Shown: one piece after another, positions 21,538 to 32,150 of the stretch
Position numbering within the stretch: position 1 is the stretch's first letter
Layout: each line of letters starts with the position of its first letter
From: Rhynchopus sp. YZ270_cl-10
Lineage: Eukaryota; Euglenozoa; Diplonemea; Diplonemida; Diplonemidae
DNA length: 64,000 nucleotides
Assembly: GCA_964035575.1 (NCBI GenBank)
Contig: OZ037843.1
Coordinates: forward strand, 1,488,001-1,552,000
Reading direction: 5' to 3'
Notes under the pieces: model-generated
Database searches by the model: none
Told to the model about the DNA's origin: nothing
The model's input: only the letters and a program-made list of their open reading frames with translations
Made by a program: the position numbers and the translations under genes

Positions 21538-22104
21538 AACTCCGCGCGATTTTCGAAACCACCGTAGCATCCTGGCGATTTGCTGGAGGTGCTGATGTGC
21601 CTGGTGTGATCGATGTGTTGTAGTCTGTGCATTCTGTGTTCCTTCCGCACTGCTCCAACGACGACGACAATGTGGGGAGCCTGTGGACAAAAACGAGCTG
21701 GACCACGCCGAGCCTGCCGAGCGGGCGTCCAACAACGCTATCGAGCAGATGGTGCTGGACGAAGAGGACAGCCCCCCTTCTTGAACGTTTCAGATGCTGG
21801 CGTCCCAGTGGGTCTGGCAGCGTACGAAGAGCGTTAGCATACATGCAGAAGAGCAGAATGCTGGGCGTGTTGTAGATTATTTCTACAGGATGGAGTTCCA
21901 CATCACACCCCGTTTTTTTTCCGATAGCAATTACTTGTTTTTTTTTCCCCCGTTTTTTTGCGCAGATGTCGCAGACATCCACTCCCCTTCACCATACAGC
22001 GCACAGCTCCGATACACGACTCGCTCTTATTGTATTGTTTTGATATTTTTCTGTTTTATTTTATTTTTTTTTGTTTTTTGTTGTCTTTTGTTTTGGGCAC
22101 ATGA

Positions 22105-22245
22105 ACAAGCATGAGACGCATATGACCCTCTGTGCAGGGAGGTAGCGTGCACCACCCGACAATGGTGTAAGCTGCTTATGATCCCGAAGCACGTCCCTCC
22201 AGGCAGTAACCTTCAACCAGGTTGAAGAGAAGCGGGCATTTTGCC
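22105..22245 (+). repeat. dispersed repeat D, copy 2
   Basis: Counterpart of 8608-8770. The remaining spacer 22246-22970 is AT-rich without recognisable features. Confidence 0.6.
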
Positions 22246-22970
22246 TAGAGACACTGCCCACAGCACAGCGTCACACCACTTCCCAGGGGTGGGTCTCCCA
22301 GGGGTGGATAGTATAGACTGCCCACCGTATCTGCCGATTACTGTGGTGTGTGCACGAGAGGGGCACATATCGCTCGTTATATTTCTTCTTTCCTAATTTT
22401 TTGTGGGGAAAAATAATAAAAAAAACAAAATTGGTAAAAAACAAAAAAATAAAAAAAAACACTTTTGTAATGTGTGTTATGCCCTAACCAAAAAACTGAC
22501 GTAGAAGGTGCCAAAATATTCACATCGGTTTCACATCATTCACCCACCATATAAAGGGAAATCACTGAAAAGATGTCCACCCTTTCAGGACTGAAACAGG
22601 GTTAATGTCAGAAACCAATCTACCTACTACCGAAGTTTCAATTTTGTGCATGAAACATTTTTTCTTTTTACGTTTTGCAAAAACATACACCCTTTTAAAA
22701 AAAGATGTGAACATTATTGATCCCTCCTCCTATGCTATCGATTTATTGAATGCATATGTTGACATACTTTTTTGTACTTTTATTGTACCGTTTTACCCAT
22801 TACGCAACTGGACACAACTGGCACCATACTCACCTTAAATTGTGCCTATTTTAGGCACAATTTCAGTACAATTACACCACAATTACACACAATTACACCT
22901 AAATTACGCTGGGGAAAAAAATGGTACACCACCCTACAGGGAAGCATGCCACCACATGTAAGTGACCTCT

Positions 22971-23580
22971 GTACTGTACTGTACTGTACTGTACTGTACT
23001 GTACTGTACTGTACTGTACTGTACTGTACTGTACTGTACTGTACTGTACTGTACTGTACTGTACTGTACTGTACTGTACTGTACTGTACTGTACTGTACT
23101 GTACTGTACTGTACTGTACTGTACTGTACTGTACTGTACTGTACTGTACTGTACTGTACTGTACTGTACTGTACTGTACTGTACTGTACTGTACTGTACT
23201 GTACTGTACTGTACTGTACTGTACTGTACTGTACTGTACTGTACTGTACTGTACTGTACTGTACTGTACTGTACTGTACTGTACTGTACTGTACTGTACT
23301 GTACTGTACTGTACTGTACTGTACTGTACTGTACTGTACTGTACTGTACTGTACTGTACTGTACTGTACTGTACTGTACTGTACTGTACTGTACTGTACT
23401 GTACTGTACTGTACTGTACTGTACTGTACTGTACTGTACTGTACTGTACTGTACTGTACTGTACTGTACTGTACTGTACTGTACTGTACTGTACTGTACT
23501 GTACTGTACTGTACTGTACTGTACTGTACTGTACTGTACTGTACTGTACTGTACTGTACTGTACTGTACTGTACTGTACT
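22971..23580. repeat. (GTACT)n array, 122 uninterrupted units
   Basis: 610 bp of perfect five-base repeat, open in several frames on both strands purely because the unit has no stop in phase (YCTVL repeats and so on). No signal peptide or flanking coding context supports a real protein. Confidence 0.98.
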
Positions 23581-23821
23581 GGTGTCTCCCAATCCCCGGT
23601 GTATACTGTGTATACTGTATACTACCTGTGTGTGACCATACCCCAGATGGTCTGAAGAGTTATCTGACCATATTCTCCAGGTTTGCGGGTTTACATATTT
23701 TAGTTTGCCTTGAGATGGCGTGGGGAATGCATGCTTATCCTATATAGAGATGCGGGGGACGGGTGGTCCTCTGCATCTGACACGCCCTGCAGGGTCGTGT
23801 GAGTGAGACAGTGTCACTCCT

Positions 23822-23888
23822 GGAGAGCGTCCGCCTATGACGCTGTCGTCTGCCACGCAGAGGACAGCGTCACAGGCGAACGCTCTCC
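23822..23888. repeat. hairpin with 26-bp arms
   Basis: GGAGAGCGTCCGCCTATGAC followed by GCTGTC pairs with GACAGCGTCACAGGCGAACG followed by CTCTCC, with about two mismatches. It is flanked on both sides by GTGGTCCTCTGC and CAGGGTCGTGTGAGTG direct repeats (about 23763-23806 and 23922-23960). Confidence 0.65.
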
Positions 23889-24099
23889 TCGCGGATGCAC
23901 GATTACGCCCACACGGATCAGTGGTCCTCTGCCCCCTGCATGCAGGGTCGTGTGAGTGGCTCCGTGTCACTCCGACTGTGAGTGACGCAGTGTCACTCAG
24001 TGTCTCTCATGGAGATCCTTCCACACGGCTGTGGCACTGTGGCAGCGCTCTGCAGTGTCTTGTGTCTTGCTCTCAAGGGTTTTGTTGTCTTCTTCATTA

Positions 24100-24250
24100 A
24101 TTGCGTGATTTTTTATTGTGTTATTTTCATGCGAAGTGGCTTTACAGTCAAATGATAAATAGATGTAGGACTACATGGTTGGGGTGCACCGGTACACAGG
24201 GAATGTACCAAGGCACACTGTCACGAGAGAGCTGTTGTATTTCAAGTCAA
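24100..24250 (+). repeat. dispersed repeat E, copy before family I-3
   Basis: Contains GGGGTGCACCGGTACACAG, GGCACACTGTCACGAGAG and TTGTATTTCAAGTC (24235-24248), 211 bp before the family I-3 ATG. Confidence 0.6.
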
Positions 24251-24288
24251 ACTTTGTTTGCGCCAGAAAGTCCCTAAAAAAAACAGAA

Positions 24289-24336
24289 AGTGGAGACAGC
24301 ACAACTGTGGCAACACAACCGAGGTAACTACACTAG
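24289..24336 (+). repeat. dispersed block F (AACTGTGGCAACACAACC)
   Basis: The block with GTGGCAACACAACCGAGG and AACTACACTA also occurs at 31600-31650 and 43441-43490. Two of the three lie 120-170 bp before a gene, so a promoter role is possible but unproven. Confidence 0.55.
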
Positions 24337-24458
24337 TCCAATGAAGATGAAATACACCCCCATACCCACATACGTTGCCTTGTCTTGCCTCCTGTCTGTC
24401 TCTACACCACACCACACATCCCCAGACACTCTCTTCCCTTTCTGTACACCTCAGAACA

Positions 24459-27071
24459 ATGGTGTCATGCGGGATCCAGTCGCTGACAATACTGCTGTGT
24501 GTGGTGCTGATTCTGTCGACAGGTGCGATCATCGGTGGCTTTACTCTGTCAACATGGGACGACCTTCTGGAGAAGGCACGTGACACAGGTGACGAGGGCT
24601 TCGGGATGTGTCTCGACAGTGGTACGGCGGACATCGAAACGGTCTCGGCACGTTACCTGCGCTCTGTTCTTGGCAACGTGGACACAGCGGTGAAGGAGTA
24701 CCTGAAGGTGCCTGAGCAGCTTGTGCTCTCGCTCGCTAACTTGGCACAGGCACACCACCCAAACGTCAGCACGAGCCCTGCCTTTGCGTCTTCAGTGTTG
24801 CGTCCTACTCTGTTGTCTGCTTACAAGGCTGGGGCTACCTCTGGGCTGGAATACATGTCGTACGAAACGTACCCGTGGTCCCCTGCACATCCTGTTCCGT
24901 GGAAGAGGGGTGACGGGTTTGCAGGGTGGGGCTCGCGGACTGGCTTCAGGGACGTAAACCCTGCGAGCGGTGTCACTCCGACGAACGGCACCAAGGTGCT
25001 CCTTGTGTACGAGATGCGTGACCCTGCTACGCTGGCAGTGGGTATATCGGACAGCTCCGTCTTCACAGAATGCACTGACACCGGGGAATTAAAGAACCCC
25101 ACACAGCCGTGCAACCACTATCCCAACTACAACAACAACGAGGTGCGCGGAATGTGCATCTTTACCATGGATCAAGTAGAACCTTTGGACTCGCCAGGTG
25201 CCGAGACTCGTGGCAGACAGCTCTACTACCTGGGTGCCGACGAGCCAGCCATGAACCCTGCAGACACGCTGCTCTACTCTAGCCTGCAGGTGCAATGGGA
25301 CTTCATGAGCTGGGAGCTGAGCTACGCCTTCACCCACCCAGATATGTACACGATGCACCCCAAGCAGGGCAAGCGCGTGGGTACCATCATCGCTATCGTG
25401 ACTGCGGACGGAGTGACAGATGCAGTGCGTGCACAGCTGCTCCCGAAGGACACGTCGCTGTACATGGTGGAGGAGGACCGTGTGTCTGGTGTAGTCGAGA
25501 CACTTGTCGCGTACAACAGAGGACGGCAGATGAGGATGGTGCGACGCCTGAGTGGTATTGGCACGATGGTGGAGCTGGCAGAGAGCATCAACGTGACGAA
25601 CCACTCGATGGGAGACGCGACGTCGCACATCCCCTCAGTGATTGCAGAGCACGGGCGGTTTGTGTTCACACACCCGCAGAACTACAAAGACCTTGTGGAG
25701 AAGACAGAGGACTCCTTCCTGAAGTGGTCTGACTCGAACGGCACGGAGTTCTGGACAATCACGTCGACAATTGAACACAGAACGATCCTGTGGTATTCAA
25801 CCCTTCTTGTGCCGAGGACGTCTGTGATGGAGACGATTGATGCGTCGACGAATGCAATCCGTGCGAAGGTGGCATCAGATCTGTCCTCTGCAGACGCACA
25901 GAAGGAGGATGCGGTGACTGTGATGGTGATTGTGACGGCTGTTGCGGTGATCGGACTTCTTGCCATTGCTGTTGTGTTCACACGCTACATCACGTCACCT
26001 CTGCTGAAGCTTGGGAGTGAGATGGCAAGTGTGGCTGTGATGGACCTGGAGGCTGTGGACACGGGCCGTGCAGTGTCGCAGCTGAGTGAGGTGGGGATGA
26101 TGCAGCGCAGCTTTGTTACCATGGTGGCGAACCTGGTGGAGTACCGGAACTACATGCCGCAGAGTGTGCTTGTCAACGACAGTGACAAAGAGGACGTGTC
26201 CGAGACGGATTCTACACAGGATATGAAGTCGCAGTCAGGCTTGTCTAATTCACGTGCCTCACCCAGTTCAGTTGTTGAGATACAGAACCAGAAGGCACTG
26301 CTGCGTGTAGAAGGGATGAAGAAGAAGAAGGTGTCGCTGGCACACATGAACGTCGTGTCGTGGCACGCCTTCTGCAAGAAGCGCAGGGACGCAGAGGTGC
26401 TCTCCGCACACGCAGGTGTGATTGAGAGGATCCTGACAGCAGTGCAGCACAACAAGGGTGTGTGCGACACGTTTGCTGGCGACAAGATGCTTGCCACCTT
26501 CAACGCCTTTGTTCCGAAGTCGTCACACAGTGTTTCCTGTGTGCAGGCTGCACACGAAGTAGCAACAGCACTTGGTGATGTGCACAAAATCTCGTATGGG
26601 TGCACGACAGGCGAGGCACGTGTCGGGAACATGGGTTGCAACGGGATGAAGAAGGTGTCGATTCTTTCGCAGTCCATGTCGTGGGTGGTTGTGCTTGAGC
26701 GTTGGAACAGAATGAACAACCTGCCTGGTGTCATCGACCGTAACTTATCACGTGAAGCGGAGGGACAGGTGGTGCTCCGTTGTGCAGGTGCTGTGCTGTA
26801 CGAGAAGTTCAGTGAGAAGTCACAGCCTGTGTATGCTGTGAAGGGTCTGTGCAGCAGCGAAAACGAGGAGTGGATGTACCAGCTGGAGTCTGCCTCAAAC
26901 AACCCGCACGCACTGTGGAACGAGGTCTTCGAGCACATCATCAAACAGGACTTTGAGAAGGCGTCTTCTCTGCTGGACAGCGTCGCTCAGGACCAACGCA
27001 CACCTTACGAAACACTTATGGGCTATGTGCGGGAGAAGGCTTATGCACCGTTCGTTGTGGCACTCCACTGA
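24459..27071 (+). CDS. Cache-type receptor with degenerate cyclase domain (family I-3)
   Basis: Predicted 870 residues, starting at the ATG in AGAACAATG (MVSCGIQSL instead of MPTCGIQSL). It has the family I layout: hydrophobic N-terminus, Cache-like ectodomain, membrane helix near residue 485, cytoplasmic linker, cyclase-like domain and EEWMYQL tail. The ectodomain is clearly more diverged from the other two between about residues 130 and 390, whereas residues about 395-560 and the cyclase-like domain are nearly identical. This fits variation focused on ligand recognition with a shared output domain. The first metal position is N (HMNVVSW), AGDKML is kept, and the transition-state residues are missing. 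Catalysis is unlikely. Ligand unknown. Confidence 0.85.
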   Translation: MVSCGIQSLTILLCVVLILSTGAIIGGFTLSTWDDLLEKARDTGDEGFGMCLDSGTADIETVSARYLRSVLGNVDTAVKEYLKVPEQLVLSLANLAQAHHPNVSTSPAFASSVLRPTLLSAYKAGATSGLEYMSYETYPWSPAHPVPWKRGDGFAGWGSRTGFRDVNPASGVTPTNGTKVLLVYEMRDPATLAVGISDSSVFTECTDTGELKNPTQPCNHYPNYNNNEVRGMCIFTMDQVEPLDSPGAETRGRQLYYLGADEPAMNPADTLLYSSLQVQWDFMSWELSYAFTHPDMYTMHPKQGKRVGTIIAIVTADGVTDAVRAQLLPKDTSLYMVEEDRVSGVVETLVAYNRGRQMRMVRRLSGIGTMVELAESINVTNHSMGDATSHIPSVIAEHGRFVFTHPQNYKDLVEKTEDSFLKWSDSNGTEFWTITSTIEHRTILWYSTLLVPRTSVMETIDASTNAIRAKVASDLSSADAQKEDAVTVMVIVTAVAVIGLLAIAVVFTRYITSPLLKLGSEMASVAVMDLEAVDTGRAVSQLSEVGMMQRSFVTMVANLVEYRNYMPQSVLVNDSDKEDVSETDSTQDMKSQSGLSNSRASPSSVVEIQNQKALLRVEGMKKKKVSLAHMNVVSWHAFCKKRRDAEVLSAHAGVIERILTAVQHNKGVCDTFAGDKMLATFNAFVPKSSHSVSCVQAAHEVATALGDVHKISYGCTTGEARVGNMGCNGMKKVSILSQSMSWVVVLERWNRMNNLPGVIDRNLSREAEGQVVLRCAGAVLYEKFSEKSQPVYAVKGLCSSENEEWMYQLESASNNPHALWNEVFEHIIKQDFEKASSLLDSVAQDQRTPYETLMGYVREKAYAPFVVALH

Positions 27072-27950
27072 GTTTGACGTTCACTCGGAGGTGCCTGCGA
27101 TCACCTACCGTTCACGTAATAATGTTGGAATGCTTACAACATGCTCTACCGCTCCAGCATTGATACATTTACGGTATTGCTTTTTATTCACCCATGTATT
27201 GTTTACTTTGCTCTGGGAGGTTTGCGCCTAATGTTGTCATGGTCGTTGCAAGAAATATAGTGGTTTTTTTTATTGAAGTTGACACATATGTGAAATTGCT
27301 GTCTTGCCAACTCCCATGAAGCGCAACGTGCCCACCTCTTAGCCACAATGCACGACACTATTGTGGCAGGGATACGTTTGCTTTTATTTTTATTTCGGTG
27401 TATGTGTCACCTAAGGCATAGATTCATCTTTCCAGTGTGGAAGCGTGCAACTAACAAACTCTCCCCCTTGTTTCGTTTCCCGTTTTCCTGTGTGGGTGAA
27501 GATAGCTATTGACACCTGTAGTATTTCTGAATGCAGGGGGACCTATTTTAGTGGGCCCCCAAGGCGTACATAAAACTAGAGTGTAAAAACAAAGAAAGCC
27601 ATGTTCTGTGTTTCCTCCTATGTGTAACCACACCCCTATGTTGTACTGTTGTATTTCAAGTCAATTTTATTTGTCGATGACTCACAGTACTGATTTATTT
27701 TTTTGTTGTGTGACTGAGTGTGGGGATGTGTTCAAGAATGCATCTGCCAGACAAACTAAAAGCGCTCCTTTTTTTTTGCTTCTCTTGGGAAGCCTTTTTT
27801 ATTGCGAATACCGTTTGAGTTCCAAAAGCGACGTCAGTAGCCACTCTCCAGAAAATAGTCTCTCGAGCGGTGGTGCACTGCGTCGAGCATTTGGGTGGAA
27901 AGACGCAAACATAGAGTAACGTTTGTTTTGTTCGATTTGTTTATTTCATT

Positions 27951-28183
27951 ACCGACCCTCCCCCGTGAAATTGTCCCCCTCCAAAAATCGGTTAAAAAAA
28001 CCAGTATTTTGCCCCCACGGATAATTTCAAGGCAGGGGGGGACAATTTCAAGGGAGTCGCGGGGACAACCTTTGCTCTCCCTTCTTCACACCAAAACGGC
28101 CACCCCCCTACAGTACGAGAAATTGTCCCCCCGGGCCCTCACTTTTTCCCCCAGGGGGGACAATTTCACGGGGGAGGGTCGGT
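27951..28183. mobile_element. MITE-like element with ACCGACCCTCCCCC ends, copy 1
   Basis: ACCGACCCTCCCCCGTGAAA at the left is mirrored at the right. Several internal GGGGACAATTTCA motifs occur in both orientations. A second copy lies at 46834-47047. The flanks (TTA before, GTA after) would fit a TA target, but the second copy does not show it. Confidence 0.7.
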
Positions 28184-28196
28184 AGGTTTTTTACAT

Positions 28197-28300
28197 CAAC
28201 TGTTGTAGGCCGCAGGGTATTTGCACTTTCATCCTGATGGCTGGCATCGTACAGTGGGCCAGTCGGAGGTGCCTGCATCAACAACCACAGTTTATTTTTC
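28197..28300 (+). repeat. dispersed repeat G, copy 1
   Basis: GTAGGCCGCAGGGTATTTGC, CATCCTGATGGCTGGCATCG and GGAGGTGCCTGCATCAACAA recur with changes at 29012-29097. Confidence 0.65.
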
Positions 28301-29011
28301 TTTGAAAACTTGGTTGTTTTAGTGTACACACCCGAAGATGAACTCCACTATACTACACGCGTCCAAGTTTATTTTTTTTCTTTTAGTATCTACGTCCACC
28401 GATGTACAGTAGGGGCGTTTTGCACTTTCGACTTTTTTTTCCCGTTTTGTTCCGTTCTGTTCGGGCGTCACGCTGACCCGTACTATAGCTATGGTGACTA
28501 AGCACACATGAGGCTTAGGCGCATCTTAACACTATTTATTTTGAATGTGTGTTTTTGGGTTTAAATAGCCGTTTAGGGGGGTTCTACTCCACTAAATAAA
28601 TCGAGCAAAAATATGGTGAACTCAGAGGAGGGGGTCATTCGGTTCGAAAAACACAATTTTGGGCAATTAGAGCCAAAACAACACCCTAAAATACAAGAAT
28701 CAGTTTTGGAAAATCCCACTTTTTGGCTGAGTGTGTAAAGTAACCAGACCAGGTTGTGAAAAATAGCCGTTGGTTTTTTTTTGCTTGGGAAGATCGAGCG
28801 CGAAAACGTCCAAATACGTCATTTTTTTTTGGAAAAAAATTACCCAGCAATTTTTCTAAATACAAGGTCCCCGACCCCCATTTTCACAAAAAAATTGGCC
28901 ATATTTGTACGGCAAATCTCTTTAGTTAAAAATATTTTTGTATTTTTTTTTCTCTCACATCTCGCCCTTTGCATGAGCTCGACGGAGACTACTGTTTAGC
29001 TTTCCTCTTTA

Positions 29012-29097
29012 CCTTCTGTTGGCTGCAGGATTTGCACTTTTATCCTGATAGCTGTCATCGTACGTAGGTCAGTTGGAGGTGCCTGCATCAACAAGTA
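29012..29097 (+). repeat. dispersed repeat G, copy 2
   Basis: Counterpart of 28197-28300. Nothing else is supported between 28300 and 29345. Confidence 0.65.
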
Positions 29098-29345
29098 TCA
29101 TTTTTTGGAATAATTTACAACGTTAGACACCTCGCGTTTTTTTCTTGTGTGAGCTCCACGCAATTTTTTGAGATCAACACAATCTCAAAAAGGTGCACAA
29201 TTGAGGGCATCCTTCGTGCACCTGTATGATCCCCTGTTTGCTTTTTTTTTCTCCTTGTCCCGCTAAACCCCCAATTGCAACACTCCAAGGGGTTCGATGA
29301 CCCACAGAGTGTAAGTGCCTGCGTTCCAGAGTCGTTCACAGTACA

Positions 29346-29451
29346 TACAGTAAGACAACAAACACCGGAGGGGTAAAAACTAAGGTGGATTTTGGGATTT
29401 CAAAGCTCTAAGGAGGGTTTTTACCCCACCGATGTTTGTTGTCTTACTGTA
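29346..29451. mobile_element. MITE-like element with TACAGTAAGACAACAAAC ends
   Basis: TACAGTAAGACAACAAAC is mirrored exactly at the right end (29434-29451). GGGGTAAAAAC is mirrored just inside. Related to 333-756. Confidence 0.75.
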
Positions 29452-30760
29452 CTTCGCCCCCCCCCCCCCCCCTTTTTGTTGTTTACACTCCTTCACTCAA
29501 GAAAGAAACTAAATTCCTCCATGTCTGTGTAGCGATGTGTATTATCTACCCATTATTGTGTTTAAAGTGTGATCGAAAAACAAAGGTGTTGTATTGAACC
29601 AAAAGTTTTTGCAAAAAAAGGCGAGCACTCGTTTTTTTTTTTTTTGTTTCTTCGTCGTGAATGACGATTTGCGAAAGTACTTTTTTGAAAAGGAATCAAA
29701 ACCTACAGACCTTCCGTTACACCATGCATCTTAACTTCTTGTTGTATTTTCTTTATTTTTTTTTTTTTTGAAAACTTAGTCAGGCTCTCCGCTAGGATTT
29801 CCGATTTTGAAAATATTCTGTTGATGGTCCACGTTGGTGGGGTACATGCTTGCGCCGCAGGCGCACGGTGCGCAACTTTTTTTTTTACCAACGCCCGATT
29901 TTGACTTTTTTGGGACGTTTGAGCACTCACCTCTCCATATCTTCTTCTCCTGAGCTTTTTTGACAGGTAGAACGGGTCTGAACCACTTAGCAGAACTTTT
30001 TTTTTTTTTCTTTTTTTCCCCATTTTCAAAAAGTTCTGTTGACAATCAACAGAACTTTAGTACCTAGCGGAGTGCCTGAACTTAGTGTCACTCTAGAGTG
30101 TGCTCGCTATATTTTTTCGTGTCAGGCTTTTTACTTCACTTTTCTTTTCATTTTGTGCAATGTCTATCTTTCATTTCGTTCATCGCTTCGTTTTTTGAAC
30201 GTCATTTTTGTATCATTTCTCTTCTTTTTGAATAGGAATCTAAAAAAAAAAGATGGGCTGTTGTTGTTTTTTATACACTTCCCTAATGCTTTCAAATTTT
30301 ATTTGAAAGTATATGAATTTGTGAATAGGTTTTTGAAATTTCATTATTTTTTTGTGTGATCTGGGGTGAGGAAGCGTTCCAACTTTTCAACCTCTTCCCC
30401 AATTTACCTTTCACGCCTTTTTTACCCTCCCCCGTTTTAGAATCAACAGAGAGTGTACGTTAAGATTTTCGATCGACACAAAAAGACAATACAAAATACC
30501 ACCTGATTTTGTCAAAAAATTGATGGTGTTTAGTGGTGTTAAAATACCACTACACTCCAAATTGCAGGCAAAATCAGGTAGGGAAGCCTCTTTTTTGGAC
30601 AGATTTTGTCCGTTGAAAGAAAACAAGGGCCTCCCGTGGTCAGAACGTAATGTTATAACAATTTGTGTACAAACTTAGCTCTCTTCTACCAGATGTGTGT
30701 GCACGAGAGACATGCACATCTTCCCCTCTTTTCTCTTTGCGATATTTCAAGTTTCTTTAC
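29452..30760. other. AT-rich spacer, no gene seen
   Basis: Long T and A runs. Short reading frames are lysine- or phenylalanine-rich and without domain resemblance. I see no RNA gene. Confidence 0.5.
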
Positions 30761-30780
30761 AAAAAAAAAAAAAAAAAAAA

Positions 30781-31222
30781 AACAAGTAATTGCTATCGGA
30801 AAAAAAACGGGGTGTGATGTGGAACTCCATCCTGTAGAAATAATCTACAGCACGCCCAGCATTCTGCTCTTCTGCAGGTATGCTAACGCTCTTCGTACAC
30901 TGCCAGACCCACTGGGACGCCAGCATCTGAAACGTTCCAGAAGGGGGGCTGTCCTCTTCGTCCAGCACCATCTGCTCGATAGCGTTGTTGGACGTCGGCT
31001 CGGCAGGCTCGGCGTGTTCCAGCTCGTTTTTGTCCACAGGCTCCCCACATTGTCGTCGTCGTTAGAGCAGTGCGGAAGGAACACAGAATGCACAGACTAC
31101 AACACATCGATCACACCAGGCGCATCAGCACCTCCAGCAAATCGCCAGGATGCTACAGTGGTTTCGAAAATCGCGCGGAGTTTTCCACAGCACACCCCGT
31201 TTTATCTTAGCAATTACTTGTC
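30781..31222 (-). mobile_element. DNA element N1, copy 3 (inverted)
   Basis: The least disturbed N1 copy, from AACAAGTAATTGCTATCGG to AGCAATTACTTG. On the minus strand it has an acidic open frame of about 95 codons with AIEQMVLDEEDSPP and a run of encoded Asp near 31060. No DDE/D transposase core fits in this length. Confidence 0.7.
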
Positions 31223-31590
31223 CTTGTTGTTATTGTTGTTTTCAACCACCTTCCTTCAACCCTTGTAGGGATCAGTTGTTATTTTTTTCGCGAAAACGTG
31301 AAATTACACATTTCAAGAGAACAAATTAAAAAGGATCCTTATTTGCATTTTTGGGATCCGTCCGTGCAGTGGTGGGGTCAATCTCGAAAATTGGACAATT
31401 TTTTTACCACTTAAATTTTGAGAAATATGAGCCCGGTTCCTTATACGTGGGGCCCATTTTTGGCCAAAATTTTCCTCAAAATCTGGTTTTGTAAAATTGA
31501 CCCTTTACTCCCCCCCCACATCGATTTCAATACTATACCTTACTTCACCTACGGTTGCCCTTACAGGGGGGGTGAAGGAAGGTAAGTTGA
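31222..31590 (-). repeat. repeat C, copy 3 (inverted)
   Basis: Continuous with N1 copy 3. It shows the uninterrupted G-run (C-run here, near 31510) and the GGGCAACCGTAGGTGAAGTA end. Confidence 0.7.
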
Positions 31591-31599
31591 ATACAGTGG

Positions 31600-31650
31600 A
31601 CAGTGGAGATTGCACAAACTGTGGAAACACAACCGAGGCAACTACACTCG
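31600..31650 (+). repeat. dispersed block F, copy 2
   Basis: Counterpart of 24289-24336, here with no gene downstream. Confidence 0.5.
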
Positions 31651-32044
31651 AAACTGTGAAAAAGAAAACCGACGCAGGAGTCTTTTATTGTAAACTGTTT
31701 TCTTCTCCGCCAACACACAAAAACACTTGACAGAAAAATCTTTTTCACACAAACGCCTTTTTCTGTCTACTCTCTGTTTTTTGTTCATCTTTTTTCAAAA
31801 ATACGCAGGGAAAGAACAATCAACGATGTGATACAGGATATGGGTGGTTCAGTGATTCCACAGAACCGACACCATTGATGTGTCTCAACCAAAACCAAAT
31901 CAAACAAAAAAGAGAGAGTTTTTGAAGTAAGGAAAGAAAAAATTTGTCAAATAAAGAATTAAAAAATTAGAATCAACGGAAGGTGACTGCCTACAAGCTG
32001 GTTTACTTTCTTTTTTTATTTTGCTCAGACAGCATTCGTCAGTG

Positions 32045-32150
32045 TTGCGATACTTCACTTATTTTTTTCAGTCTCGTGAGCTCAATTTGCGCTCCACTAT
32101 TCAACCACACTCGCCTAGGAAAAAAATGCGTGAAGTTATCGCAAAAAAAA
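32045..32150. mobile_element. short relative of the 3384-3549 inverted repeat
   Basis: GCGATACTTCAC at the left pairs imperfectly with GTGAAGTTATCGC at the right. The outer arms of the longer relative are missing. Confidence 0.5.

Larger units (their letters stand above)
15867..21938 (+). mobile_element. DNA element N1, copy 2, split by a LINE
   Basis: The left end (CAAGTAATTGCTAAGG) is at 15867-15903. The remainder, starting AACTCCGCGCGATTTTCG, resumes at 21538 and ends in TAGCAATTACTTGT near 21937. The LINE sits between, flanked by a duplicated N1 sequence. Without the LINE and one duplicate this copy would resemble 30781-31222. Confidence 0.8.

Noticed and set aside
22772-23747. Long reading frames (YCTVL and YSTVQ repeats) on both strands
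   Set aside because: They exist only because the GTACT unit lacks stops; no signal peptide, domain or codon pattern supports a protein.
29270-29310. tRNA B-box-like GGGGTTCGATGACCC
   Set aside because: Wrong spacing within the box and no A box or cloverleaf upstream.
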